Source: Armatimonadota bacterium
GTDB lineage: Bacteria; Armatimonadota; Fimbriimonadia; Fimbriimonadales; Fimbriimonadaceae
Assembly (NCBI GenBank): GCA_025360125.1
Contig: JANYCU010000013.1
Span: 1 to 64,000 of the forward strand
Reading direction: 5' to 3'
Length of the DNA stretch: 64,000 nt
The position numbers and the translations under genes were made by a program. This document shows, one piece after another, positions 8,401 through 16,707 of the stretch. The stretch's first letter is position 1; every line of letters begins with the position of its first letter. The notes under the pieces were generated by a model that did not search any database, had not been told where the DNA came from, and saw only the letters and a list, made by a program, of their open reading frames with translations.

Positions 8401-8420
8401 ATGGCATGCTTAGCCGATCT
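8401..8420 (+). repeat. Half copy of the palindromic intergenic repeat
   Basis: ATGGCATGCTTAGCCGA matches the left arm and inner word of the element at 7182-7222, but no right arm follows. It lies in the 168-bp gap between the DUF892 gene and the end of the LCP gene. Confidence 0.45.
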
Positions 8421-8476
8421 CATGAAGCTCCTGCGACTCGATAGAATTGCGCAATGGCAAAATTGAAACACGAATA

Positions 8477-9796
8477 TCAATGCTTCAAAGGCACCGTCTT
8501 AGACTCAGCCAAAATTTTCGCCGCCAAGTCCTCGCCAATCACAATCTCGATATCGGGCTGTCCAACCCCAGCTATCATCGCCTTCCCTATCGTCTTTGAA
8601 CCGACGATGGTCTGAATACCCTTCGCAATTTCGGCCAAGGCCGCCTTCTGGTAAACAATATTCGTCACGGAAGAAGGCGTCGAATTTCCGTTCGAAGTCG
8701 CCGTATATCCCTGCTCAACCAACTTCGAGGCGAGCAACTTAGCCACGCCCGGAACCTTCGTTCCATTCTTAATTCCAATTCGGACGAGTTTCTTCGCCGC
8801 CGCATCATCTCCACGGATAATCCAGTCAATCGTCGCCTTCGACCGCTCAGGGTCTAACTCAAAAAAGTACACGCCATTCTTTTTCGTATCGCTCCCCGGC
8901 ACCGTAGCACTCACCAGATTTCCGTGCGATGCCCCCTTAAACAAAGCCGCCAGAGCCATACATTTGATCTTAGGCAAGTCGGTAACAATTTGGTTAAAAC
9001 CAGTCTCAATAATGGAGTCAGCTTTCAACAAATTCCCCGCACTATTGGCCGACCGAACCAACGACTGAATGAGCTGCTGCTGACGCGCCATCCGACGAAG
9101 ATCGCCTTCCTCTTTCGAATGCTTGATATTCGTCAACGGGACAACCGTATTGTCTTCCAAAATTCGGTATCGATTCACCTCGCGGAAACGAACAAATCCT
9201 TCCGCTCCCTTTCCGTCGACTTTCTGGGGCCCCGCAGCCAAGTGAACATGGAGCCCGCCCCAATTGTCGTCATAGTTCATCGCGTCAATCGGTTCAACGT
9301 CCACTCCACCAACCGAATCCACAATGTTGCGAACGGCATCAGCTTTAATCACAAAGTAGTTGTCAATCTTGATCGAGAACAGCGATTCAAGGGTCTTCTT
9401 AACCAACTCGGGACCACCGCGCGTAAACGTGGCATTAATCTTCCCTGTCTTCCCGTCTGGGGCCTCAACATAGGTATCCCTGGGAATCGAACAGGCCCGC
9501 ATCGTTTTCTTGTCAAGATCGACTGACAAAAGCATGATCGTATCCGCCCTCGTCCCTTTTGAAGAGACATAGTCGTGCTTGTCGTGATTATAGTCTTGCC
9601 CCAAAAGCAAAATAGTCAAATTCTTCTGATCGGGAAACTGTCCGCGCGGATTGCGAATTCCCGCAATAACATCGCCAAACGATGTGTTCTTGTCACGGAA
9701 CTTGTTGATGATTCGGGCCGCAAACACCACCGAAAGGACGACAAAAAGGCCGCATACGAGCAAAAATAGCCTTCCCCAGTGCGGTCGCCTTTTCAT
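8477..9796 (-). CDS. LytR-CpsA-Psr (LCP) family protein with LytR_C domain
   Basis: 439 residues. One membrane anchor lies at residues 9-29 after a positive start (MKRRPHWGR). The LCP domain spans about 60-235: NLTILLLGQD, GTRADTIMLLSVDL, SIPRDTYVE, KINATFTRGG, VDSVGGVDVEP, GAEGFVRFRE. LCP proteins transfer undecaprenyl-linked glycopolymers to the cell wall or related acceptors on the outer face of the inner membrane. The conserved Arg and Asp residues of the active site are in place. A LytR_C domain follows at about 340-430 (VRIGIKNGTKVPGVAKLLASKL). The gene is transcribed away from the secreted protein at 9898. Family assignment is firm; the glycopolymer substrate is unknown. Confidence 0.9.
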   Translation of the reverse strand: MKRRPHWGRLFLLVCGLFVVLSVVFAARIINKFRDKNTSFGDVIAGIRNPRGQFPDQKNLTILLLGQDYNHDKHDYVSSKGTRADTIMLLSVDLDKKTMRACSIPRDTYVEAPDGKTGKINATFTRGGPELVKKTLESLFSIKIDNYFVIKADAVRNIVDSVGGVDVEPIDAMNYDDNWGGLHVHLAAGPQKVDGKGAEGFVRFREVNRYRILEDNTVVPLTNIKHSKEEGDLRRMARQQQLIQSLVRSANSAGNLLKADSIIETGFNQIVTDLPKIKCMALAALFKGASHGNLVSATVPGSDTKKNGVYFFELDPERSKATIDWIIRGDDAAAKKLVRIGIKNGTKVPGVAKLLASKLVEQGYTATSNGNSTPSSVTNIVYQKAALAEIAKGIQTIVGSKTIGKAMIAGVGQPDIEIVIGEDLAAKILAESKTVPLKH

Positions 9797-9897
9797 CTAC
9801 CCTATAGCTTACATTCTTTGGGCAATCCTGGTTCCGTCCAGGAAGCAAAGGATTCTCCACATAAGCATCAAGATGTGCAAAAATGGTAGTAATCGCC

Positions 9898-10686
9898 ATG
9901 AAAATCCGATCCATTTGTTCAATCCTCGTCGCGCTCTCCCTCAGTGCTGGCGTATTCGCCCAGAAGAAAGTTTCCCCCGTCAAACTCGACGGAATGATTC
10001 GTCTGGCCAACAAAGAGCGCCTCGAAGTCGGCGACGCAGCCCCAATTCGAGTTCGGCTCATGCACACTGGAGGAACCAGTGGCAATTCCCCCGCCAAGGT
10101 GACCGTCGTTGTTACTACGCCGACTGGTGCAACACTCAATCAAGGAACTCGAGACGTTCAAGTTCCTTTTAACGAATATGGCGAGTCAAACTTTGACTTC
10201 CTTTTTCCGGTCGCCGGAACCTACAAGGCAACCGCAACTGCAACTGGAGAAAATGGAAGCAAGTGGATCGGAAGCTTCACGTTTACGACTTTCGCCAAAA
10301 AGACGACTGGAGACAAAGGTTCGATAGCTTCAACCCTTGAAACGGGTACCTATGAGGCAAAGGTTGATGTTCGAATGCCAAGCGGTTCCACCGTCAGCCA
10401 TATTCTATCGTTGACCTACTCGAAGGGCCCCCATAGCAATCTTACGATCAAAGGATGGATGGCTCCCGCCAAAGGCGATGGATACCACTTCCAAATCAAT
10501 GGTACTTGGGATGGGGTTTCTCGAAATCAAACGCTCTCTAGCCATGGAACGGATGGTAGCGACCATAAGTGCGACATCTCCCTTGTCATGAATCTACGAG
10601 CAAGTAATTCACTAACGAGCGCCATTACGATTACTTCAAAATCGACTCCGCAGATCATGAACCAAGCCGTCTTTATCAAGAAGTAA
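9898..10686 (+). CDS. Secreted hypothetical protein
   Basis: 262 residues from ATG 9898; an ATG five codons upstream is less likely because the signal peptide MKIRSICSILVALSLSAGVFAQ starts at 9898. The mature part is rich in beta strands: residues 30-120 resemble an immunoglobulin-like fold (RLEVGDAAPIRVRLMHTGG, KVTVVVTTPTGA, YKATATATGENGSKW) and a second beta-rich half follows. There are no catalytic motifs and no cysteines after the signal. It is probably periplasmic or exported. It ends against a perfect inverted repeat that may act as its terminator. Function not recognised. Confidence 0.75.
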   Translation: MKIRSICSILVALSLSAGVFAQKKVSPVKLDGMIRLANKERLEVGDAAPIRVRLMHTGGTSGNSPAKVTVVVTTPTGATLNQGTRDVQVPFNEYGESNFDFLFPVAGTYKATATATGENGSKWIGSFTFTTFAKKTTGDKGSIASTLETGTYEAKVDVRMPSGSTVSHILSLTYSKGPHSNLTIKGWMAPAKGDGYHFQINGTWDGVSRNQTLSSHGTDGSDHKCDISLVMNLRASNSLTSAITITSKSTPQIMNQAVFIKK

Positions 10687-10696
10687 TATTGCCCTG

Positions 10697-10727
10697 TGTG
10701 GCATGCTCAGAGTCTAAGCATGCCACA
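10697..10727. terminator. Perfect 11-bp inverted repeat between convergent genes
   Basis: The arms TGTGGCATGCT and AGCATGCCACA flank a nine-base loop and lie between the stop codons of the secreted protein (10686) and araH (10742). There is no T-run after it on the + strand. It shares GTGGCATGCT and GAGTCTAAGCATG with the elements at 7182 and 8401, so it is a member of that palindrome family placed where a bidirectional terminator would sit. Confidence 0.55.
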
Positions 10728-10741
10728 ATGCCCCCAAAAAA

Positions 10742-11725
10742 TTAACCCGCAACCTTGACGCGTTGCATCCGCCGTTGCTTCCACTGGTCAACCAACACCG
10801 CGGCAAGCAAAATCGATCCGCTGATCAAGTACTGATAGAACGTCGGCACGCTCTTCAAATCCATCACGTTCTGCACGATCCCCATGATCAGCATCCCCAC
10901 AATGACGTGGTAAATCGCCCCGATTCCGCCCGTCAATGAAACGCCGCCCAGCACACAAGCGCTAATGACCCGTAACTCTAAACCCACCATGCTCTTCGGG
11001 TCGCCAAGCTGCTGCTGAGCCGAACTGACAATCCCCGCCAAACCCGAAAGAAGCGAAAGCAAAGCAAAAATCATGATCTTGATCTTAGCGGTGGGCAATC
11101 CCGCCAATCGAGCGGCCTCGGCATTGCCGCCAATGGCGAGCGTATTTCGGCCAAACACCGTCTTATGCAGCAAAACGCCAAAAACCAATAAACAAGCCGC
11201 CAAAACCCAGATCGGCATCGGCAATCCCAAAACCATCATATTGCCAAGGGCCGCCACATGGTCATTGGAAATCCCCAACGAATTACCGTCGTTCAACAAA
11301 TACGCCAGCCCACGAACAATTTGCATTGAAGCAAGCGTCGCAATGAGCGCATTGATCTTGCAAACCGCAATAATGAATCCATTCACGAAACCGATCAAAG
11401 CCGACCCAAGCAAGGCCAAGAGGATCGCCTCGCTGGCTGGCATGCCTTTCGATATTAAAACCGCACACGCCATCCCAGCGAAAGCCGCAACCGAGCCAAC
11501 GCTCAGGTCAAAATCGCCCGAAGCCAAGGCAAACAACATTCCGCAAGCAACAATTCCGGTCGTGGTCAAGCTCAATCCGAGCGAGTAAATCACATTCCCC
11601 GCACTCGCAAAGTGAGGCACCTCAATCGCCGCCACAATGATCATTAAAATCGGAATCGAAGCAATCCCAGCCTGATCCCAAATTCGGCGCAACATCGTAT
11701 TTCCTGGTCGTGTTTGGTCCGTCAT
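10742..11725 (-). CDS. araH: L-arabinose ABC transporter permease AraH
   Basis: 327 residues, as in the enterobacterial AraH family (about 328). It has the eight to ten hydrophobic segments of BPD_transp_2 permeases and the typical ALASGDFDLSVGSVAAF segment near residue 65, GFVNGFIIAVCKINALIATL at about 110, and a late VISACVLGGVSLTGGIGAI motif. It forms the inner-membrane channel of the sugar importer. It is the third gene of araFGH, 4 bases after araG, and its identity as arabinose-type rests mainly on AraF in the same operon. Confidence 0.88.
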   Translation of the reverse strand: MTDQTRPGNTMLRRIWDQAGIASIPILMIIVAAIEVPHFASAGNVIYSLGLSLTTTGIVACGMLFALASGDFDLSVGSVAAFAGMACAVLISKGMPASEAILLALLGSALIGFVNGFIIAVCKINALIATLASMQIVRGLAYLLNDGNSLGISNDHVAALGNMMVLGLPMPIWVLAACLLVFGVLLHKTVFGRNTLAIGGNAEAARLAGLPTAKIKIMIFALLSLLSGLAGIVSSAQQQLGDPKSMVGLELRVISACVLGGVSLTGGIGAIYHVIVGMLIMGIVQNVMDLKSVPTFYQYLISGSILLAAVLVDQWKQRRMQRVKVAG

Positions 11726-11729
11726 AAAT

Positions 11730-13223
11730 CTAATTTCCTGTCGGCAGGGCGTACTCCAACAAAGTCACCTGAGAAGCTTGCTCGTGCGTCAATTCACCCG
11801 AAATCCGCCCCTCCGACATGACCAAAATCCGATCACAGAGCGACAAAATCTCCGGCATCTCACCCGAAACCACGATCGTTGCCACGCCTTGCTCGGCCAA
11901 CGCCCGAATATGGTTATGAATCTCTTCCTTCGCGCCGACATCAATTCCTCGCGTCGGCTCATCCAACAAAATCACATGAAGCGAATGTCCCAGCACACGG
12001 CCCAACACAACTTTCTGCTGGTTGCCACCCGAGAGGCCACGCATCAAAGCATCCAGCCCCGCCGCCCGAACTCCAAATCGTTGCGATTGAGCCGAAGCGT
12101 TCTCTCGCTCCCGTGCGTTATTGATCCAAAACTTCATCCGAGAGAACCGCGAACGAACGCCCAAATTCAAGTTGTCCTGAACGCTCGCAACGGGAATAAT
12201 CGCTTCCTTCTTGCGATCTTCTGGACAAATCCCGATGCCCGCATTTAACCTGTCGGTAGGGTTCCCGCGTTTCAGTTCATTTCCGAGCAAAGTCACGGTT
12301 CCTCCCGTCGCTTTCTCAGCCCCCGCCAACAGCTTCATCAGCTCGGTCCGCCCAGCCCCAACCAAACCAAAAAATCCTAAAATCTCACCCTTATGCAAGT
12401 CAAAACTGACAGGCGACGACAAACCGGGACCAACAAGATCCTGCACCGTCATAACCACTTCCCCAATCTCTCGGGTGCGATACGACGCCTCAGTATTGAC
12501 CACCCGCCCAACCATCAGCTCAACCAACTGGTCCGCCGTCACCCCGTCCAAATGGTCAAAAGACTTGACGTGCTTGCCGTCCCGAAGCACCGTCGCTGCG
12601 TCGCAAACTTTCAAAATCTCATCCATGCGATGCGACACATAAAGCATCACCTTTCCCTGCTTCTTCAACTGGTCCAAAACATGGAAAAGGCGATCGACTT
12701 CTTTCGAACCGAGCGAACTCGTCGGCTCATCGAACGCAATGATCTTGGCATCGTGCGACAAAGCCTTGGCAATCTCGACCATTTGCCGCTGGGCGATCGA
12801 CAAACTCCCCAATCGAGCATCCGGGCGAATCGTCTCGCCCATCCACTCAAGGATCCTCGCTGTCTCGCGCTTCATCTTCGCAAAACTCGTCAGGCCCCAT
12901 TTCGAAGGCATCTCGCCGAGAAACACGTTCTCGGCGACCGTCAAATCCGGCACAAGCTGCAGTTCCTGATATATAACCGCAATCCCAGATTGCAGCGCTT
13001 CATGGGTATTTCGAAAGCGAACATCCTTCCCATCAAGCCGCAACGTGCCCGAATCCGGCCGATTGTCCCCACTCAGCACCTTCAGCAACGTGCTTTTGCC
13101 CGCACCATTCTCACCCATAACCGCGTGAACTTGGTGCGAGCTAGCCGAAAAAGAAACGTCCGACAACGCCTGGACTCCCGGAAAAGCCTTGCTGATTCCG
13201 CTGAACTCCAGGGCCAGGGCCAT
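11730..13223 (-). CDS. araG: L-arabinose ABC transporter ATP-binding protein AraG
   Basis: 497 residues with two ABC domains, as in all RbsA/AraG/MglA proteins. Domain 1 has Walker A GENGAGKST (about 38-46), Q-loop YQELQLVP, signature LSIAQRQMVEIAKAL and Walker B IIAFDEPTSSL. Domain 2 has the degenerate Walker A GLVGAGRTE, a full signature LSGGNQQKVVLGRVL and Walker B VILLDEPTRGIDVG. It drives arabinose uptake by ATP hydrolysis on the cytoplasmic side of AraH. It sits 1 base after araF and 4 bases before araH, so the three genes form one transcript. Confidence 0.92.
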   Translation of the reverse strand: MALALEFSGISKAFPGVQALSDVSFSASSHQVHAVMGENGAGKSTLLKVLSGDNRPDSGTLRLDGKDVRFRNTHEALQSGIAVIYQELQLVPDLTVAENVFLGEMPSKWGLTSFAKMKRETARILEWMGETIRPDARLGSLSIAQRQMVEIAKALSHDAKIIAFDEPTSSLGSKEVDRLFHVLDQLKKQGKVMLYVSHRMDEILKVCDAATVLRDGKHVKSFDHLDGVTADQLVELMVGRVVNTEASYRTREIGEVVMTVQDLVGPGLSSPVSFDLHKGEILGFFGLVGAGRTELMKLLAGAEKATGGTVTLLGNELKRGNPTDRLNAGIGICPEDRKKEAIIPVASVQDNLNLGVRSRFSRMKFWINNARERENASAQSQRFGVRAAGLDALMRGLSGGNQQKVVLGRVLGHSLHVILLDEPTRGIDVGAKEEIHNHIRALAEQGVATIVVSGEMPEILSLCDRILVMSEGRISGELTHEQASQVTLLEYALPTGN

Positions 13224-13224
13224 C

Positions 13225-14283
13225 TTACTTAGACAGGCCCTGCTCTTTCAGAACTTGAACGTAGTTCTTACGAGTCAAAAGGATTCCGTCGGTGTAAGTG
13301 ATCTTCGGTGGCACCGTGTTGGCCGTAATCCACTTGAACATCGCATCCGAAGTCTCGTATCCGTGTCGCTTTGCCTGCAGCAAAATCGAACCAAACACGC
13401 CGTTTGGCTTGTCCTTCTTCAAGTCTTCGACCGCTTCCGATCCGTTAATTCCAATTCCGACCACATCGTCCGCGGGGATGTTTCGGGATTCAGTTGCTCG
13501 CACCGCGCCCATCACTGCCGTGTCGTTCATGCCCGCGATCAGCCAATGCTTGATCTCAGGATGCTGGGTCAAAACCACGCTCGCTGCGTCGCGTCCGCCC
13601 GGAACGTCCGTCGTCTTTTGCGGAGCCTTGAAAATATGGTCCGCGGCAAATCCCTTCGCTCCTTCAATCGCGCCGTCGGTTCGCTCTTTCGCCGTATCAA
13701 GCTCGTCGCGAGTGATGACCAACAGACCCGTATCCTTGGCGTCCCACTTTCGAACTGCCATCTCATCCATCAAAGCAGTTCCAACCGAAGTACCAATCTT
13801 CTTGGCGCTGATTCCGAGGTGAGGAATGTCGAGCGGCTTACCGTCCGCTCCCAAAAGCTGGTCGTCCACGCTCATCAATTTCAAATTTCGATCTTTGCAC
13901 TTCTTCTCGATCGCAGTGCCTAACTTGACGTCTGGTGAGCAGATAACCACGCCCTGAGCTCCCTGGGCCGCCACGTTCTCAATCTTCGAAAGTACTTGGT
14001 CGCTGTCCGTAACCGCAAGCTTGATCAATTCGAATCCATCCTTCGTCGCCGCTTCTTCGGCAAACTTCCACTCCAATTGGAACCATGGCTCCTCAGGCTG
14101 CTTGACCAAAAACGCAATCTTTGTTCCCGATTTAGCTCCCGTTGAAGCTGTGTTGGTACTGTTTCCCGCGTCGGGAGTGTTTCCGGTCGAAGAATTATTG
14201 CATCCCACCGCAAGCAAGGATGAAACAAGCGCAAGGCCCGCAATCGACGCCAACGACAACTGATCGAATTGAATACTTTTCAT
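13225..14283 (-). CDS. araF: L-arabinose-binding lipoprotein AraF
   Basis: 352 residues. From residue 55 the sequence follows Escherichia coli AraF closely: KIAFLVKQPEEPWFQLEWKF, ELIKLAVTDSDQ, VICSPDVKLG, SVDDQLLGADGKPLD, ELDTAKERTDGAIEG, QHPEIKHWLIAGMNDTAVMG, VRATES, GIGINGSEAVEDL. The KQPEEPWF and GMND segments line the sugar site in AraF. In place of a simple signal peptide there is a hydrophobic stretch ending LLAVGC and a Ser/Thr/Asn-rich linker, so it is probably a lipoprotein held at a membrane. It is first in the araFGH operon. A 6-bp inverted repeat lies 59 bases upstream of its start (14342-14356). Arabinose as ligand is a strong homology inference. Confidence 0.92.
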   Translation of the reverse strand: MKSIQFDQLSLASIAGLALVSSLLAVGCNNSSTGNTPDAGNSTNTASTGAKSGTKIAFLVKQPEEPWFQLEWKFAEEAATKDGFELIKLAVTDSDQVLSKIENVAAQGAQGVVICSPDVKLGTAIEKKCKDRNLKLMSVDDQLLGADGKPLDIPHLGISAKKIGTSVGTALMDEMAVRKWDAKDTGLLVITRDELDTAKERTDGAIEGAKGFAADHIFKAPQKTTDVPGGRDAASVVLTQHPEIKHWLIAGMNDTAVMGAVRATESRNIPADDVVGIGINGSEAVEDLKKDKPNGVFGSILLQAKRHGYETSDAMFKWITANTVPPKITYTDGILLTRKNYVQVLKEQGLSK

Positions 14284-14341
14284 GATTTTCTCGCGAATGA
14301 ACTCGCACTATTTCGACGCGGAATGATCATCACCCCGCCAT

Positions 14342-14356
14342 TGCTAAATATTAGCA
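14342..14356. promoter_or_regulatory. Candidate operator upstream of araF
   Basis: TGCTAA-ATA-TTAGCA has perfect 6-base arms and a 3-base spacer, and is centred 66 bases before the araF start codon. The size and symmetry suit a repressor or activator dimer. No regulator gene is adjacent, so the bound protein is unknown. Confidence 0.4.
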
Positions 14357-14485
14357 GGAACGCATCCCGAACCGAACCGCCTACAAACGCTTTTTTCGTT
14401 TCTACCATGGAGTTGCTCCCACGGGAATATGAAGACATTGGCGTGGCACTGGCTCCGACCTCTGCCTTGAACAAGAGCCCTCGAA

Positions 14486-14513
14486 AAAGACTGCCAATAG
14501 GGCAGTCTTTTTT
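14486..14513. terminator. Strong rho-independent hairpin
   Basis: Ten-base perfect arms AAAGACTGCC / GGCAGTCTTT with a five-base loop are followed by more T on the + strand and preceded by A-rich sequence, so it could stop transcription in both directions. No gene ends near it on either strand; it lies about 200 bases before araF. Confidence 0.65.
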
Positions 14514-14561
14514 GAGGTGAGGCTGGGAGAAGCCAGTGGGAAATAATCTGTGGCACTGCCT

Positions 14562-14588
14562 TTGCTCCCACGGAAATCCAAGGATCGA
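14562..14588 (+). repeat. Short dispersed element TGCTCCCACGGRAATCCAAGG
   Basis: About 26 bases (TGCTCCCACGG, A, AATCCAAGGATCGA) recur with one mismatch, in reverse orientation, at 61210-61236 beside the rpsD terminator. A shorter match, TTGCTCCCACGGGAAT, is at 14413-14428. All copies are intergenic. Confidence 0.6.
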
Positions 14589-14793
14589 ACAACTGCAAAC
14601 TCGAGCTTGGCCAAACCTCGGTCCGACTTTACTGTGGGTGAAGACGCAAAATGCCTCCTTTCGGGCCATTACCTGGATTGGCTTGACAGGGTTTGGAATG
14701 GAAAGCCATTCCTTTAGCGCCAAAGGTGCGATCCTACTCTTAGCCCAGATCGCAGGAGCTGAAACGCGGGTAGCGTTCAAAAGCTCCGAAGGC

Positions 14794-14872
14794 CTGGGTA
14801 AGCATTCGAAACTGTCCCTTCAACGGTCGCTCTGCCCCAACTTTTGGAACTCAAATCTTTGCAAGCGACCCC
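14794..14872 (+). repeat. Dispersed structured repeat, copy A
   Basis: This element of about 80 bases begins CTGGGTAAGCATTCGAAACTGTCC and then has CGGTCGCT...AAGCGACC arms enclosing about 35 bases. Copy B (15048) matches at all but a few positions; copy C (62054-62138, reverse strand) keeps the ends and the arms but differs in the loop. Conserved arms with a diverged loop suggest a folded RNA or DNA hairpin rather than a coding sequence. Confidence 0.65.
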
Positions 14873-15047
14873 TGTCTTTCCACCGTAGCCTTAGGTTTAA
14901 GCAAAGAATGCTCAACAAAGAAAATTCCCGACCTGTCAGACGACCGAGGGATTGAATTAAGGATCAAAACAGGCCCGTAGGGTCGGTAATGTGTCAGCCC
15001 AGCCTAAGGAATGGTTGAGCGTTTCAGCGCTCAATGGTTCCGCAGGG

Positions 15048-15126
15048 CTGGGTAAGCAGTCGAAACTGTCCTTTCCACGGTCGCTCTGCCCCAACTTTTG
15101 GAACTCAAATCTTTGCGAGCGACCCC
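15048..15126 (+). repeat. Dispersed structured repeat, copy B
   Basis: CTGGGTAAGCAGTCGAAACTGTCC followed by CGGTCGCT and GCGAGCGACC arms. It is almost identical to copy A 250 bases upstream; the A to G change in GCAAGCGACC/GCGAGCGACC lies at the foot of the second arm. It is preceded by another hairpin, GAGCG-TTTCAG-CGCTC (about 15017-15032). Confidence 0.65.
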
Positions 15127-15222
15127 CGCCGCAAGGCCGATATTCCAAGAGTCCGGCCCGAAGCGGAGTTTAGACGAACCCCGTGGGTGGAGCTAGACGT
15201 TAACAACATAGGGGATTAACAC

Positions 15223-16254
15223 TTGAAGCAAAGTTCACTAAATCGGGGAATTGCCATTGTCATTGCGACAACTCTGTCGAGCATATCCATCCCCCAAAAT
15301 CCGCAGGCCCAACCTTGGACTAAGTTCGAATTCCGTCGCTTTGCTCAGACCAGGGCCGGGAAGATATCGCACAAAAGAATTCAGAAGATCATTGCTCAAC
15401 GAACAAGTTTTAACGCAAGAGTCTCGGCTTACACTCTTCTGAACTCGCCGAAGAATAAGAATGCGGAATTGAAACCTAAAACTGAAATTGACCAACTTCT
15501 GGCCGTTATAGCCGAGACCGAGGCTTATTTCAAGACTCACCCAAAACTCGCTGCTGCCAAAGCCAAATTTGCAAAGGAGAGGCAGGCTGACCTCACACGA
15601 GCTGAACGGGAACTAAAGCTTGGCCACTACACCAAAGTCGTTTCGATCCTTCACCCTTATGCCATCGCTCACCCAGACGAAATAATTGGCACAGACACTT
15701 TGGCCGATGCCTACTTTCAACTTGGTCGAGTGGACGACGCCTACAATACCTTGATGCCATCTCTCGGTCCTACCAGTAGCAGGATGGAACGAATCGTCGT
15801 TCGCGCCTCTCTTGCCGTCGCACTAATGGGCCGATCGCAGCCTGGACAGTGGGAGTTTTGTGCCGAAAGAATCAGCCGATCAATTGGCGATGATTCTACA
15901 ATCCAGAACACACTCCCAAAGACCCATGACCACAAAGGATTGCAAATGTTAAGCTACCTTGCGACTGGACTTGACCGGGCCTTTAACGGATCAAGGGACG
16001 ACAATATGACGATATTCTATCTTCACAGAGCTCTCGAATTGGACCCAGGAAATCCAGTGGCAAATCTGAATTTAGTCGACCCGCTCAAGCGAAATGAACG
16101 GTTTGAAGAGGCATTAGCATGTTTGGAGCGGGCACTCCCCCACGCAGGCACAAGAGACAAGGAATCATACAGATTTGAACTAAGGGACCTGAGGTACATC
16201 GTCAAAAGCCGCAAGGAATCTAAGACCACCAAGAAACCTAAATCTGGAAATTGA
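15223..16254 (+). CDS. Secreted TPR-repeat protein
   Basis: 343 residues. The N-terminus MKQSSLNRGIAIVIATTLSS followed by PQAQ is a probable signal peptide. A basic, helical middle part follows, then tetratricopeptide-like helices from about residue 120 to 320 (LGHYTKVVSILHPYAIAHPDE, TLADAYFQLGRVDDAYNTL, FYLHRALELDPGNPVANLNL, ERFEEALACLERALPHAG). TPR arrays hold protein partners, and this one probably acts in the periplasm. The lysine-rich tail ends KTTKKPKSGN. The gene stands alone, convergent with the haemoglobin gene. No further function can be read. Confidence 0.75.
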   Translation: MKQSSLNRGIAIVIATTLSSISIPQNPQAQPWTKFEFRRFAQTRAGKISHKRIQKIIAQRTSFNARVSAYTLLNSPKNKNAELKPKTEIDQLLAVIAETEAYFKTHPKLAAAKAKFAKERQADLTRAERELKLGHYTKVVSILHPYAIAHPDEIIGTDTLADAYFQLGRVDDAYNTLMPSLGPTSSRMERIVVRASLAVALMGRSQPGQWEFCAERISRSIGDDSTIQNTLPKTHDHKGLQMLSYLATGLDRAFNGSRDDNMTIFYLHRALELDPGNPVANLNLVDPLKRNERFEEALACLERALPHAGTRDKESYRFELRDLRYIVKSRKESKTTKKPKSGN

Positions 16255-16272
16255 CGCCAAACCGGGGCCAAC

Positions 16273-16704
16273 CTACTCGCCAAACATTGCCAACTTCAAA
16301 CGTGGTGCCATATAGTTCGCTCGCTCTAAAAACAGCGCCTTCGCTTCCTCGCTCGGAGCGATCTCATCCAACGTTTCCTCGAACAACCGAAGCCAAATCG
16401 TAAAGTGCTCCGGCTCTCCCCCGATAACCTTGCGATGCACTTCCATCGGCTTGCCCTTATAATCTCCCGACCGCAAAATGACCGATCCCCAGAACAACTT
16501 CATCTTCGCCAGATGCGGATCCCAATTATCCTTGACCACCCGCGCAAAAACGGGCCCCAACGACGGGTCCAATCGCACTTTTCGATAGAACTGCTCGACC
16601 AACTCGCTAATAAAAGCTTCGTCAATCCCAAAGCCTCGCGCCTCCGTTTGCAAAGCCTGACGCTTCTCGAGCGCAATTCGATATGCCTCTGCCGAATCCA
16701 TCAT
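16273..16704 (-). CDS. Group III truncated haemoglobin
   Basis: 143 residues, the size of a truncated globin. The sequence fits group III (Ctb-like): FYRKVRLDPSLGPVFARVV in helices B-C, WDPHLAKMKLFWGSVILRSG in E, a PMEVH segment, and EHFTIWLRLFEETLDE in F-G, where the His is the likely haem-iron ligand. Such proteins bind O2 or NO in the cytoplasm; their role in this group of bacteria is not known. It starts 4 bases after the upstream isomerase-like gene and is probably co-transcribed with it. An alternative Met one codon later would change nothing. Confidence 0.85.
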   Translation of the reverse strand: MMDSAEAYRIALEKRQALQTEARGFGIDEAFISELVEQFYRKVRLDPSLGPVFARVVKDNWDPHLAKMKLFWGSVILRSGDYKGKPMEVHRKVIGGEPEHFTIWLRLFEETLDEIAPSEEAKALFLERANYMAPRLKLAMFGE

Positions 16705-16707
16705 CGG

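Larger units (their letters stand above)
14284..15222. other. Long non-coding stretch upstream of araF with repeats
   Basis: No convincing gene is found in these 939 bases; the open frames in it are translations of repeats. From left to right it holds the inverted repeat TGCTAA-ATA-TTAGCA (14342-14356), two copies of a short TTGCTCCCACGG element (14413, 14562), a strong hairpin with T-run (14486-14513) and two copies of an 80-base structured repeat (14794-14872, 15048-15126). Between the last two are words such as GGCCCGTAGGGTCGGTAATGTG that look like more of the same repeated unit. Confidence 0.7.

Noticed and set aside
10742-14283. Ribose or galactose transporter as the identity of this ABC operon
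   Set aside because: The binding protein follows AraF (KQPEEPWFQ, GMND, ELDTA), not RbsB or MglB.
14284-15222. Several open frames on both strands between araF and the TPR gene
   Set aside because: They translate dispersed repeats and share no family pattern; the same repeats give similar peptides in other frames.
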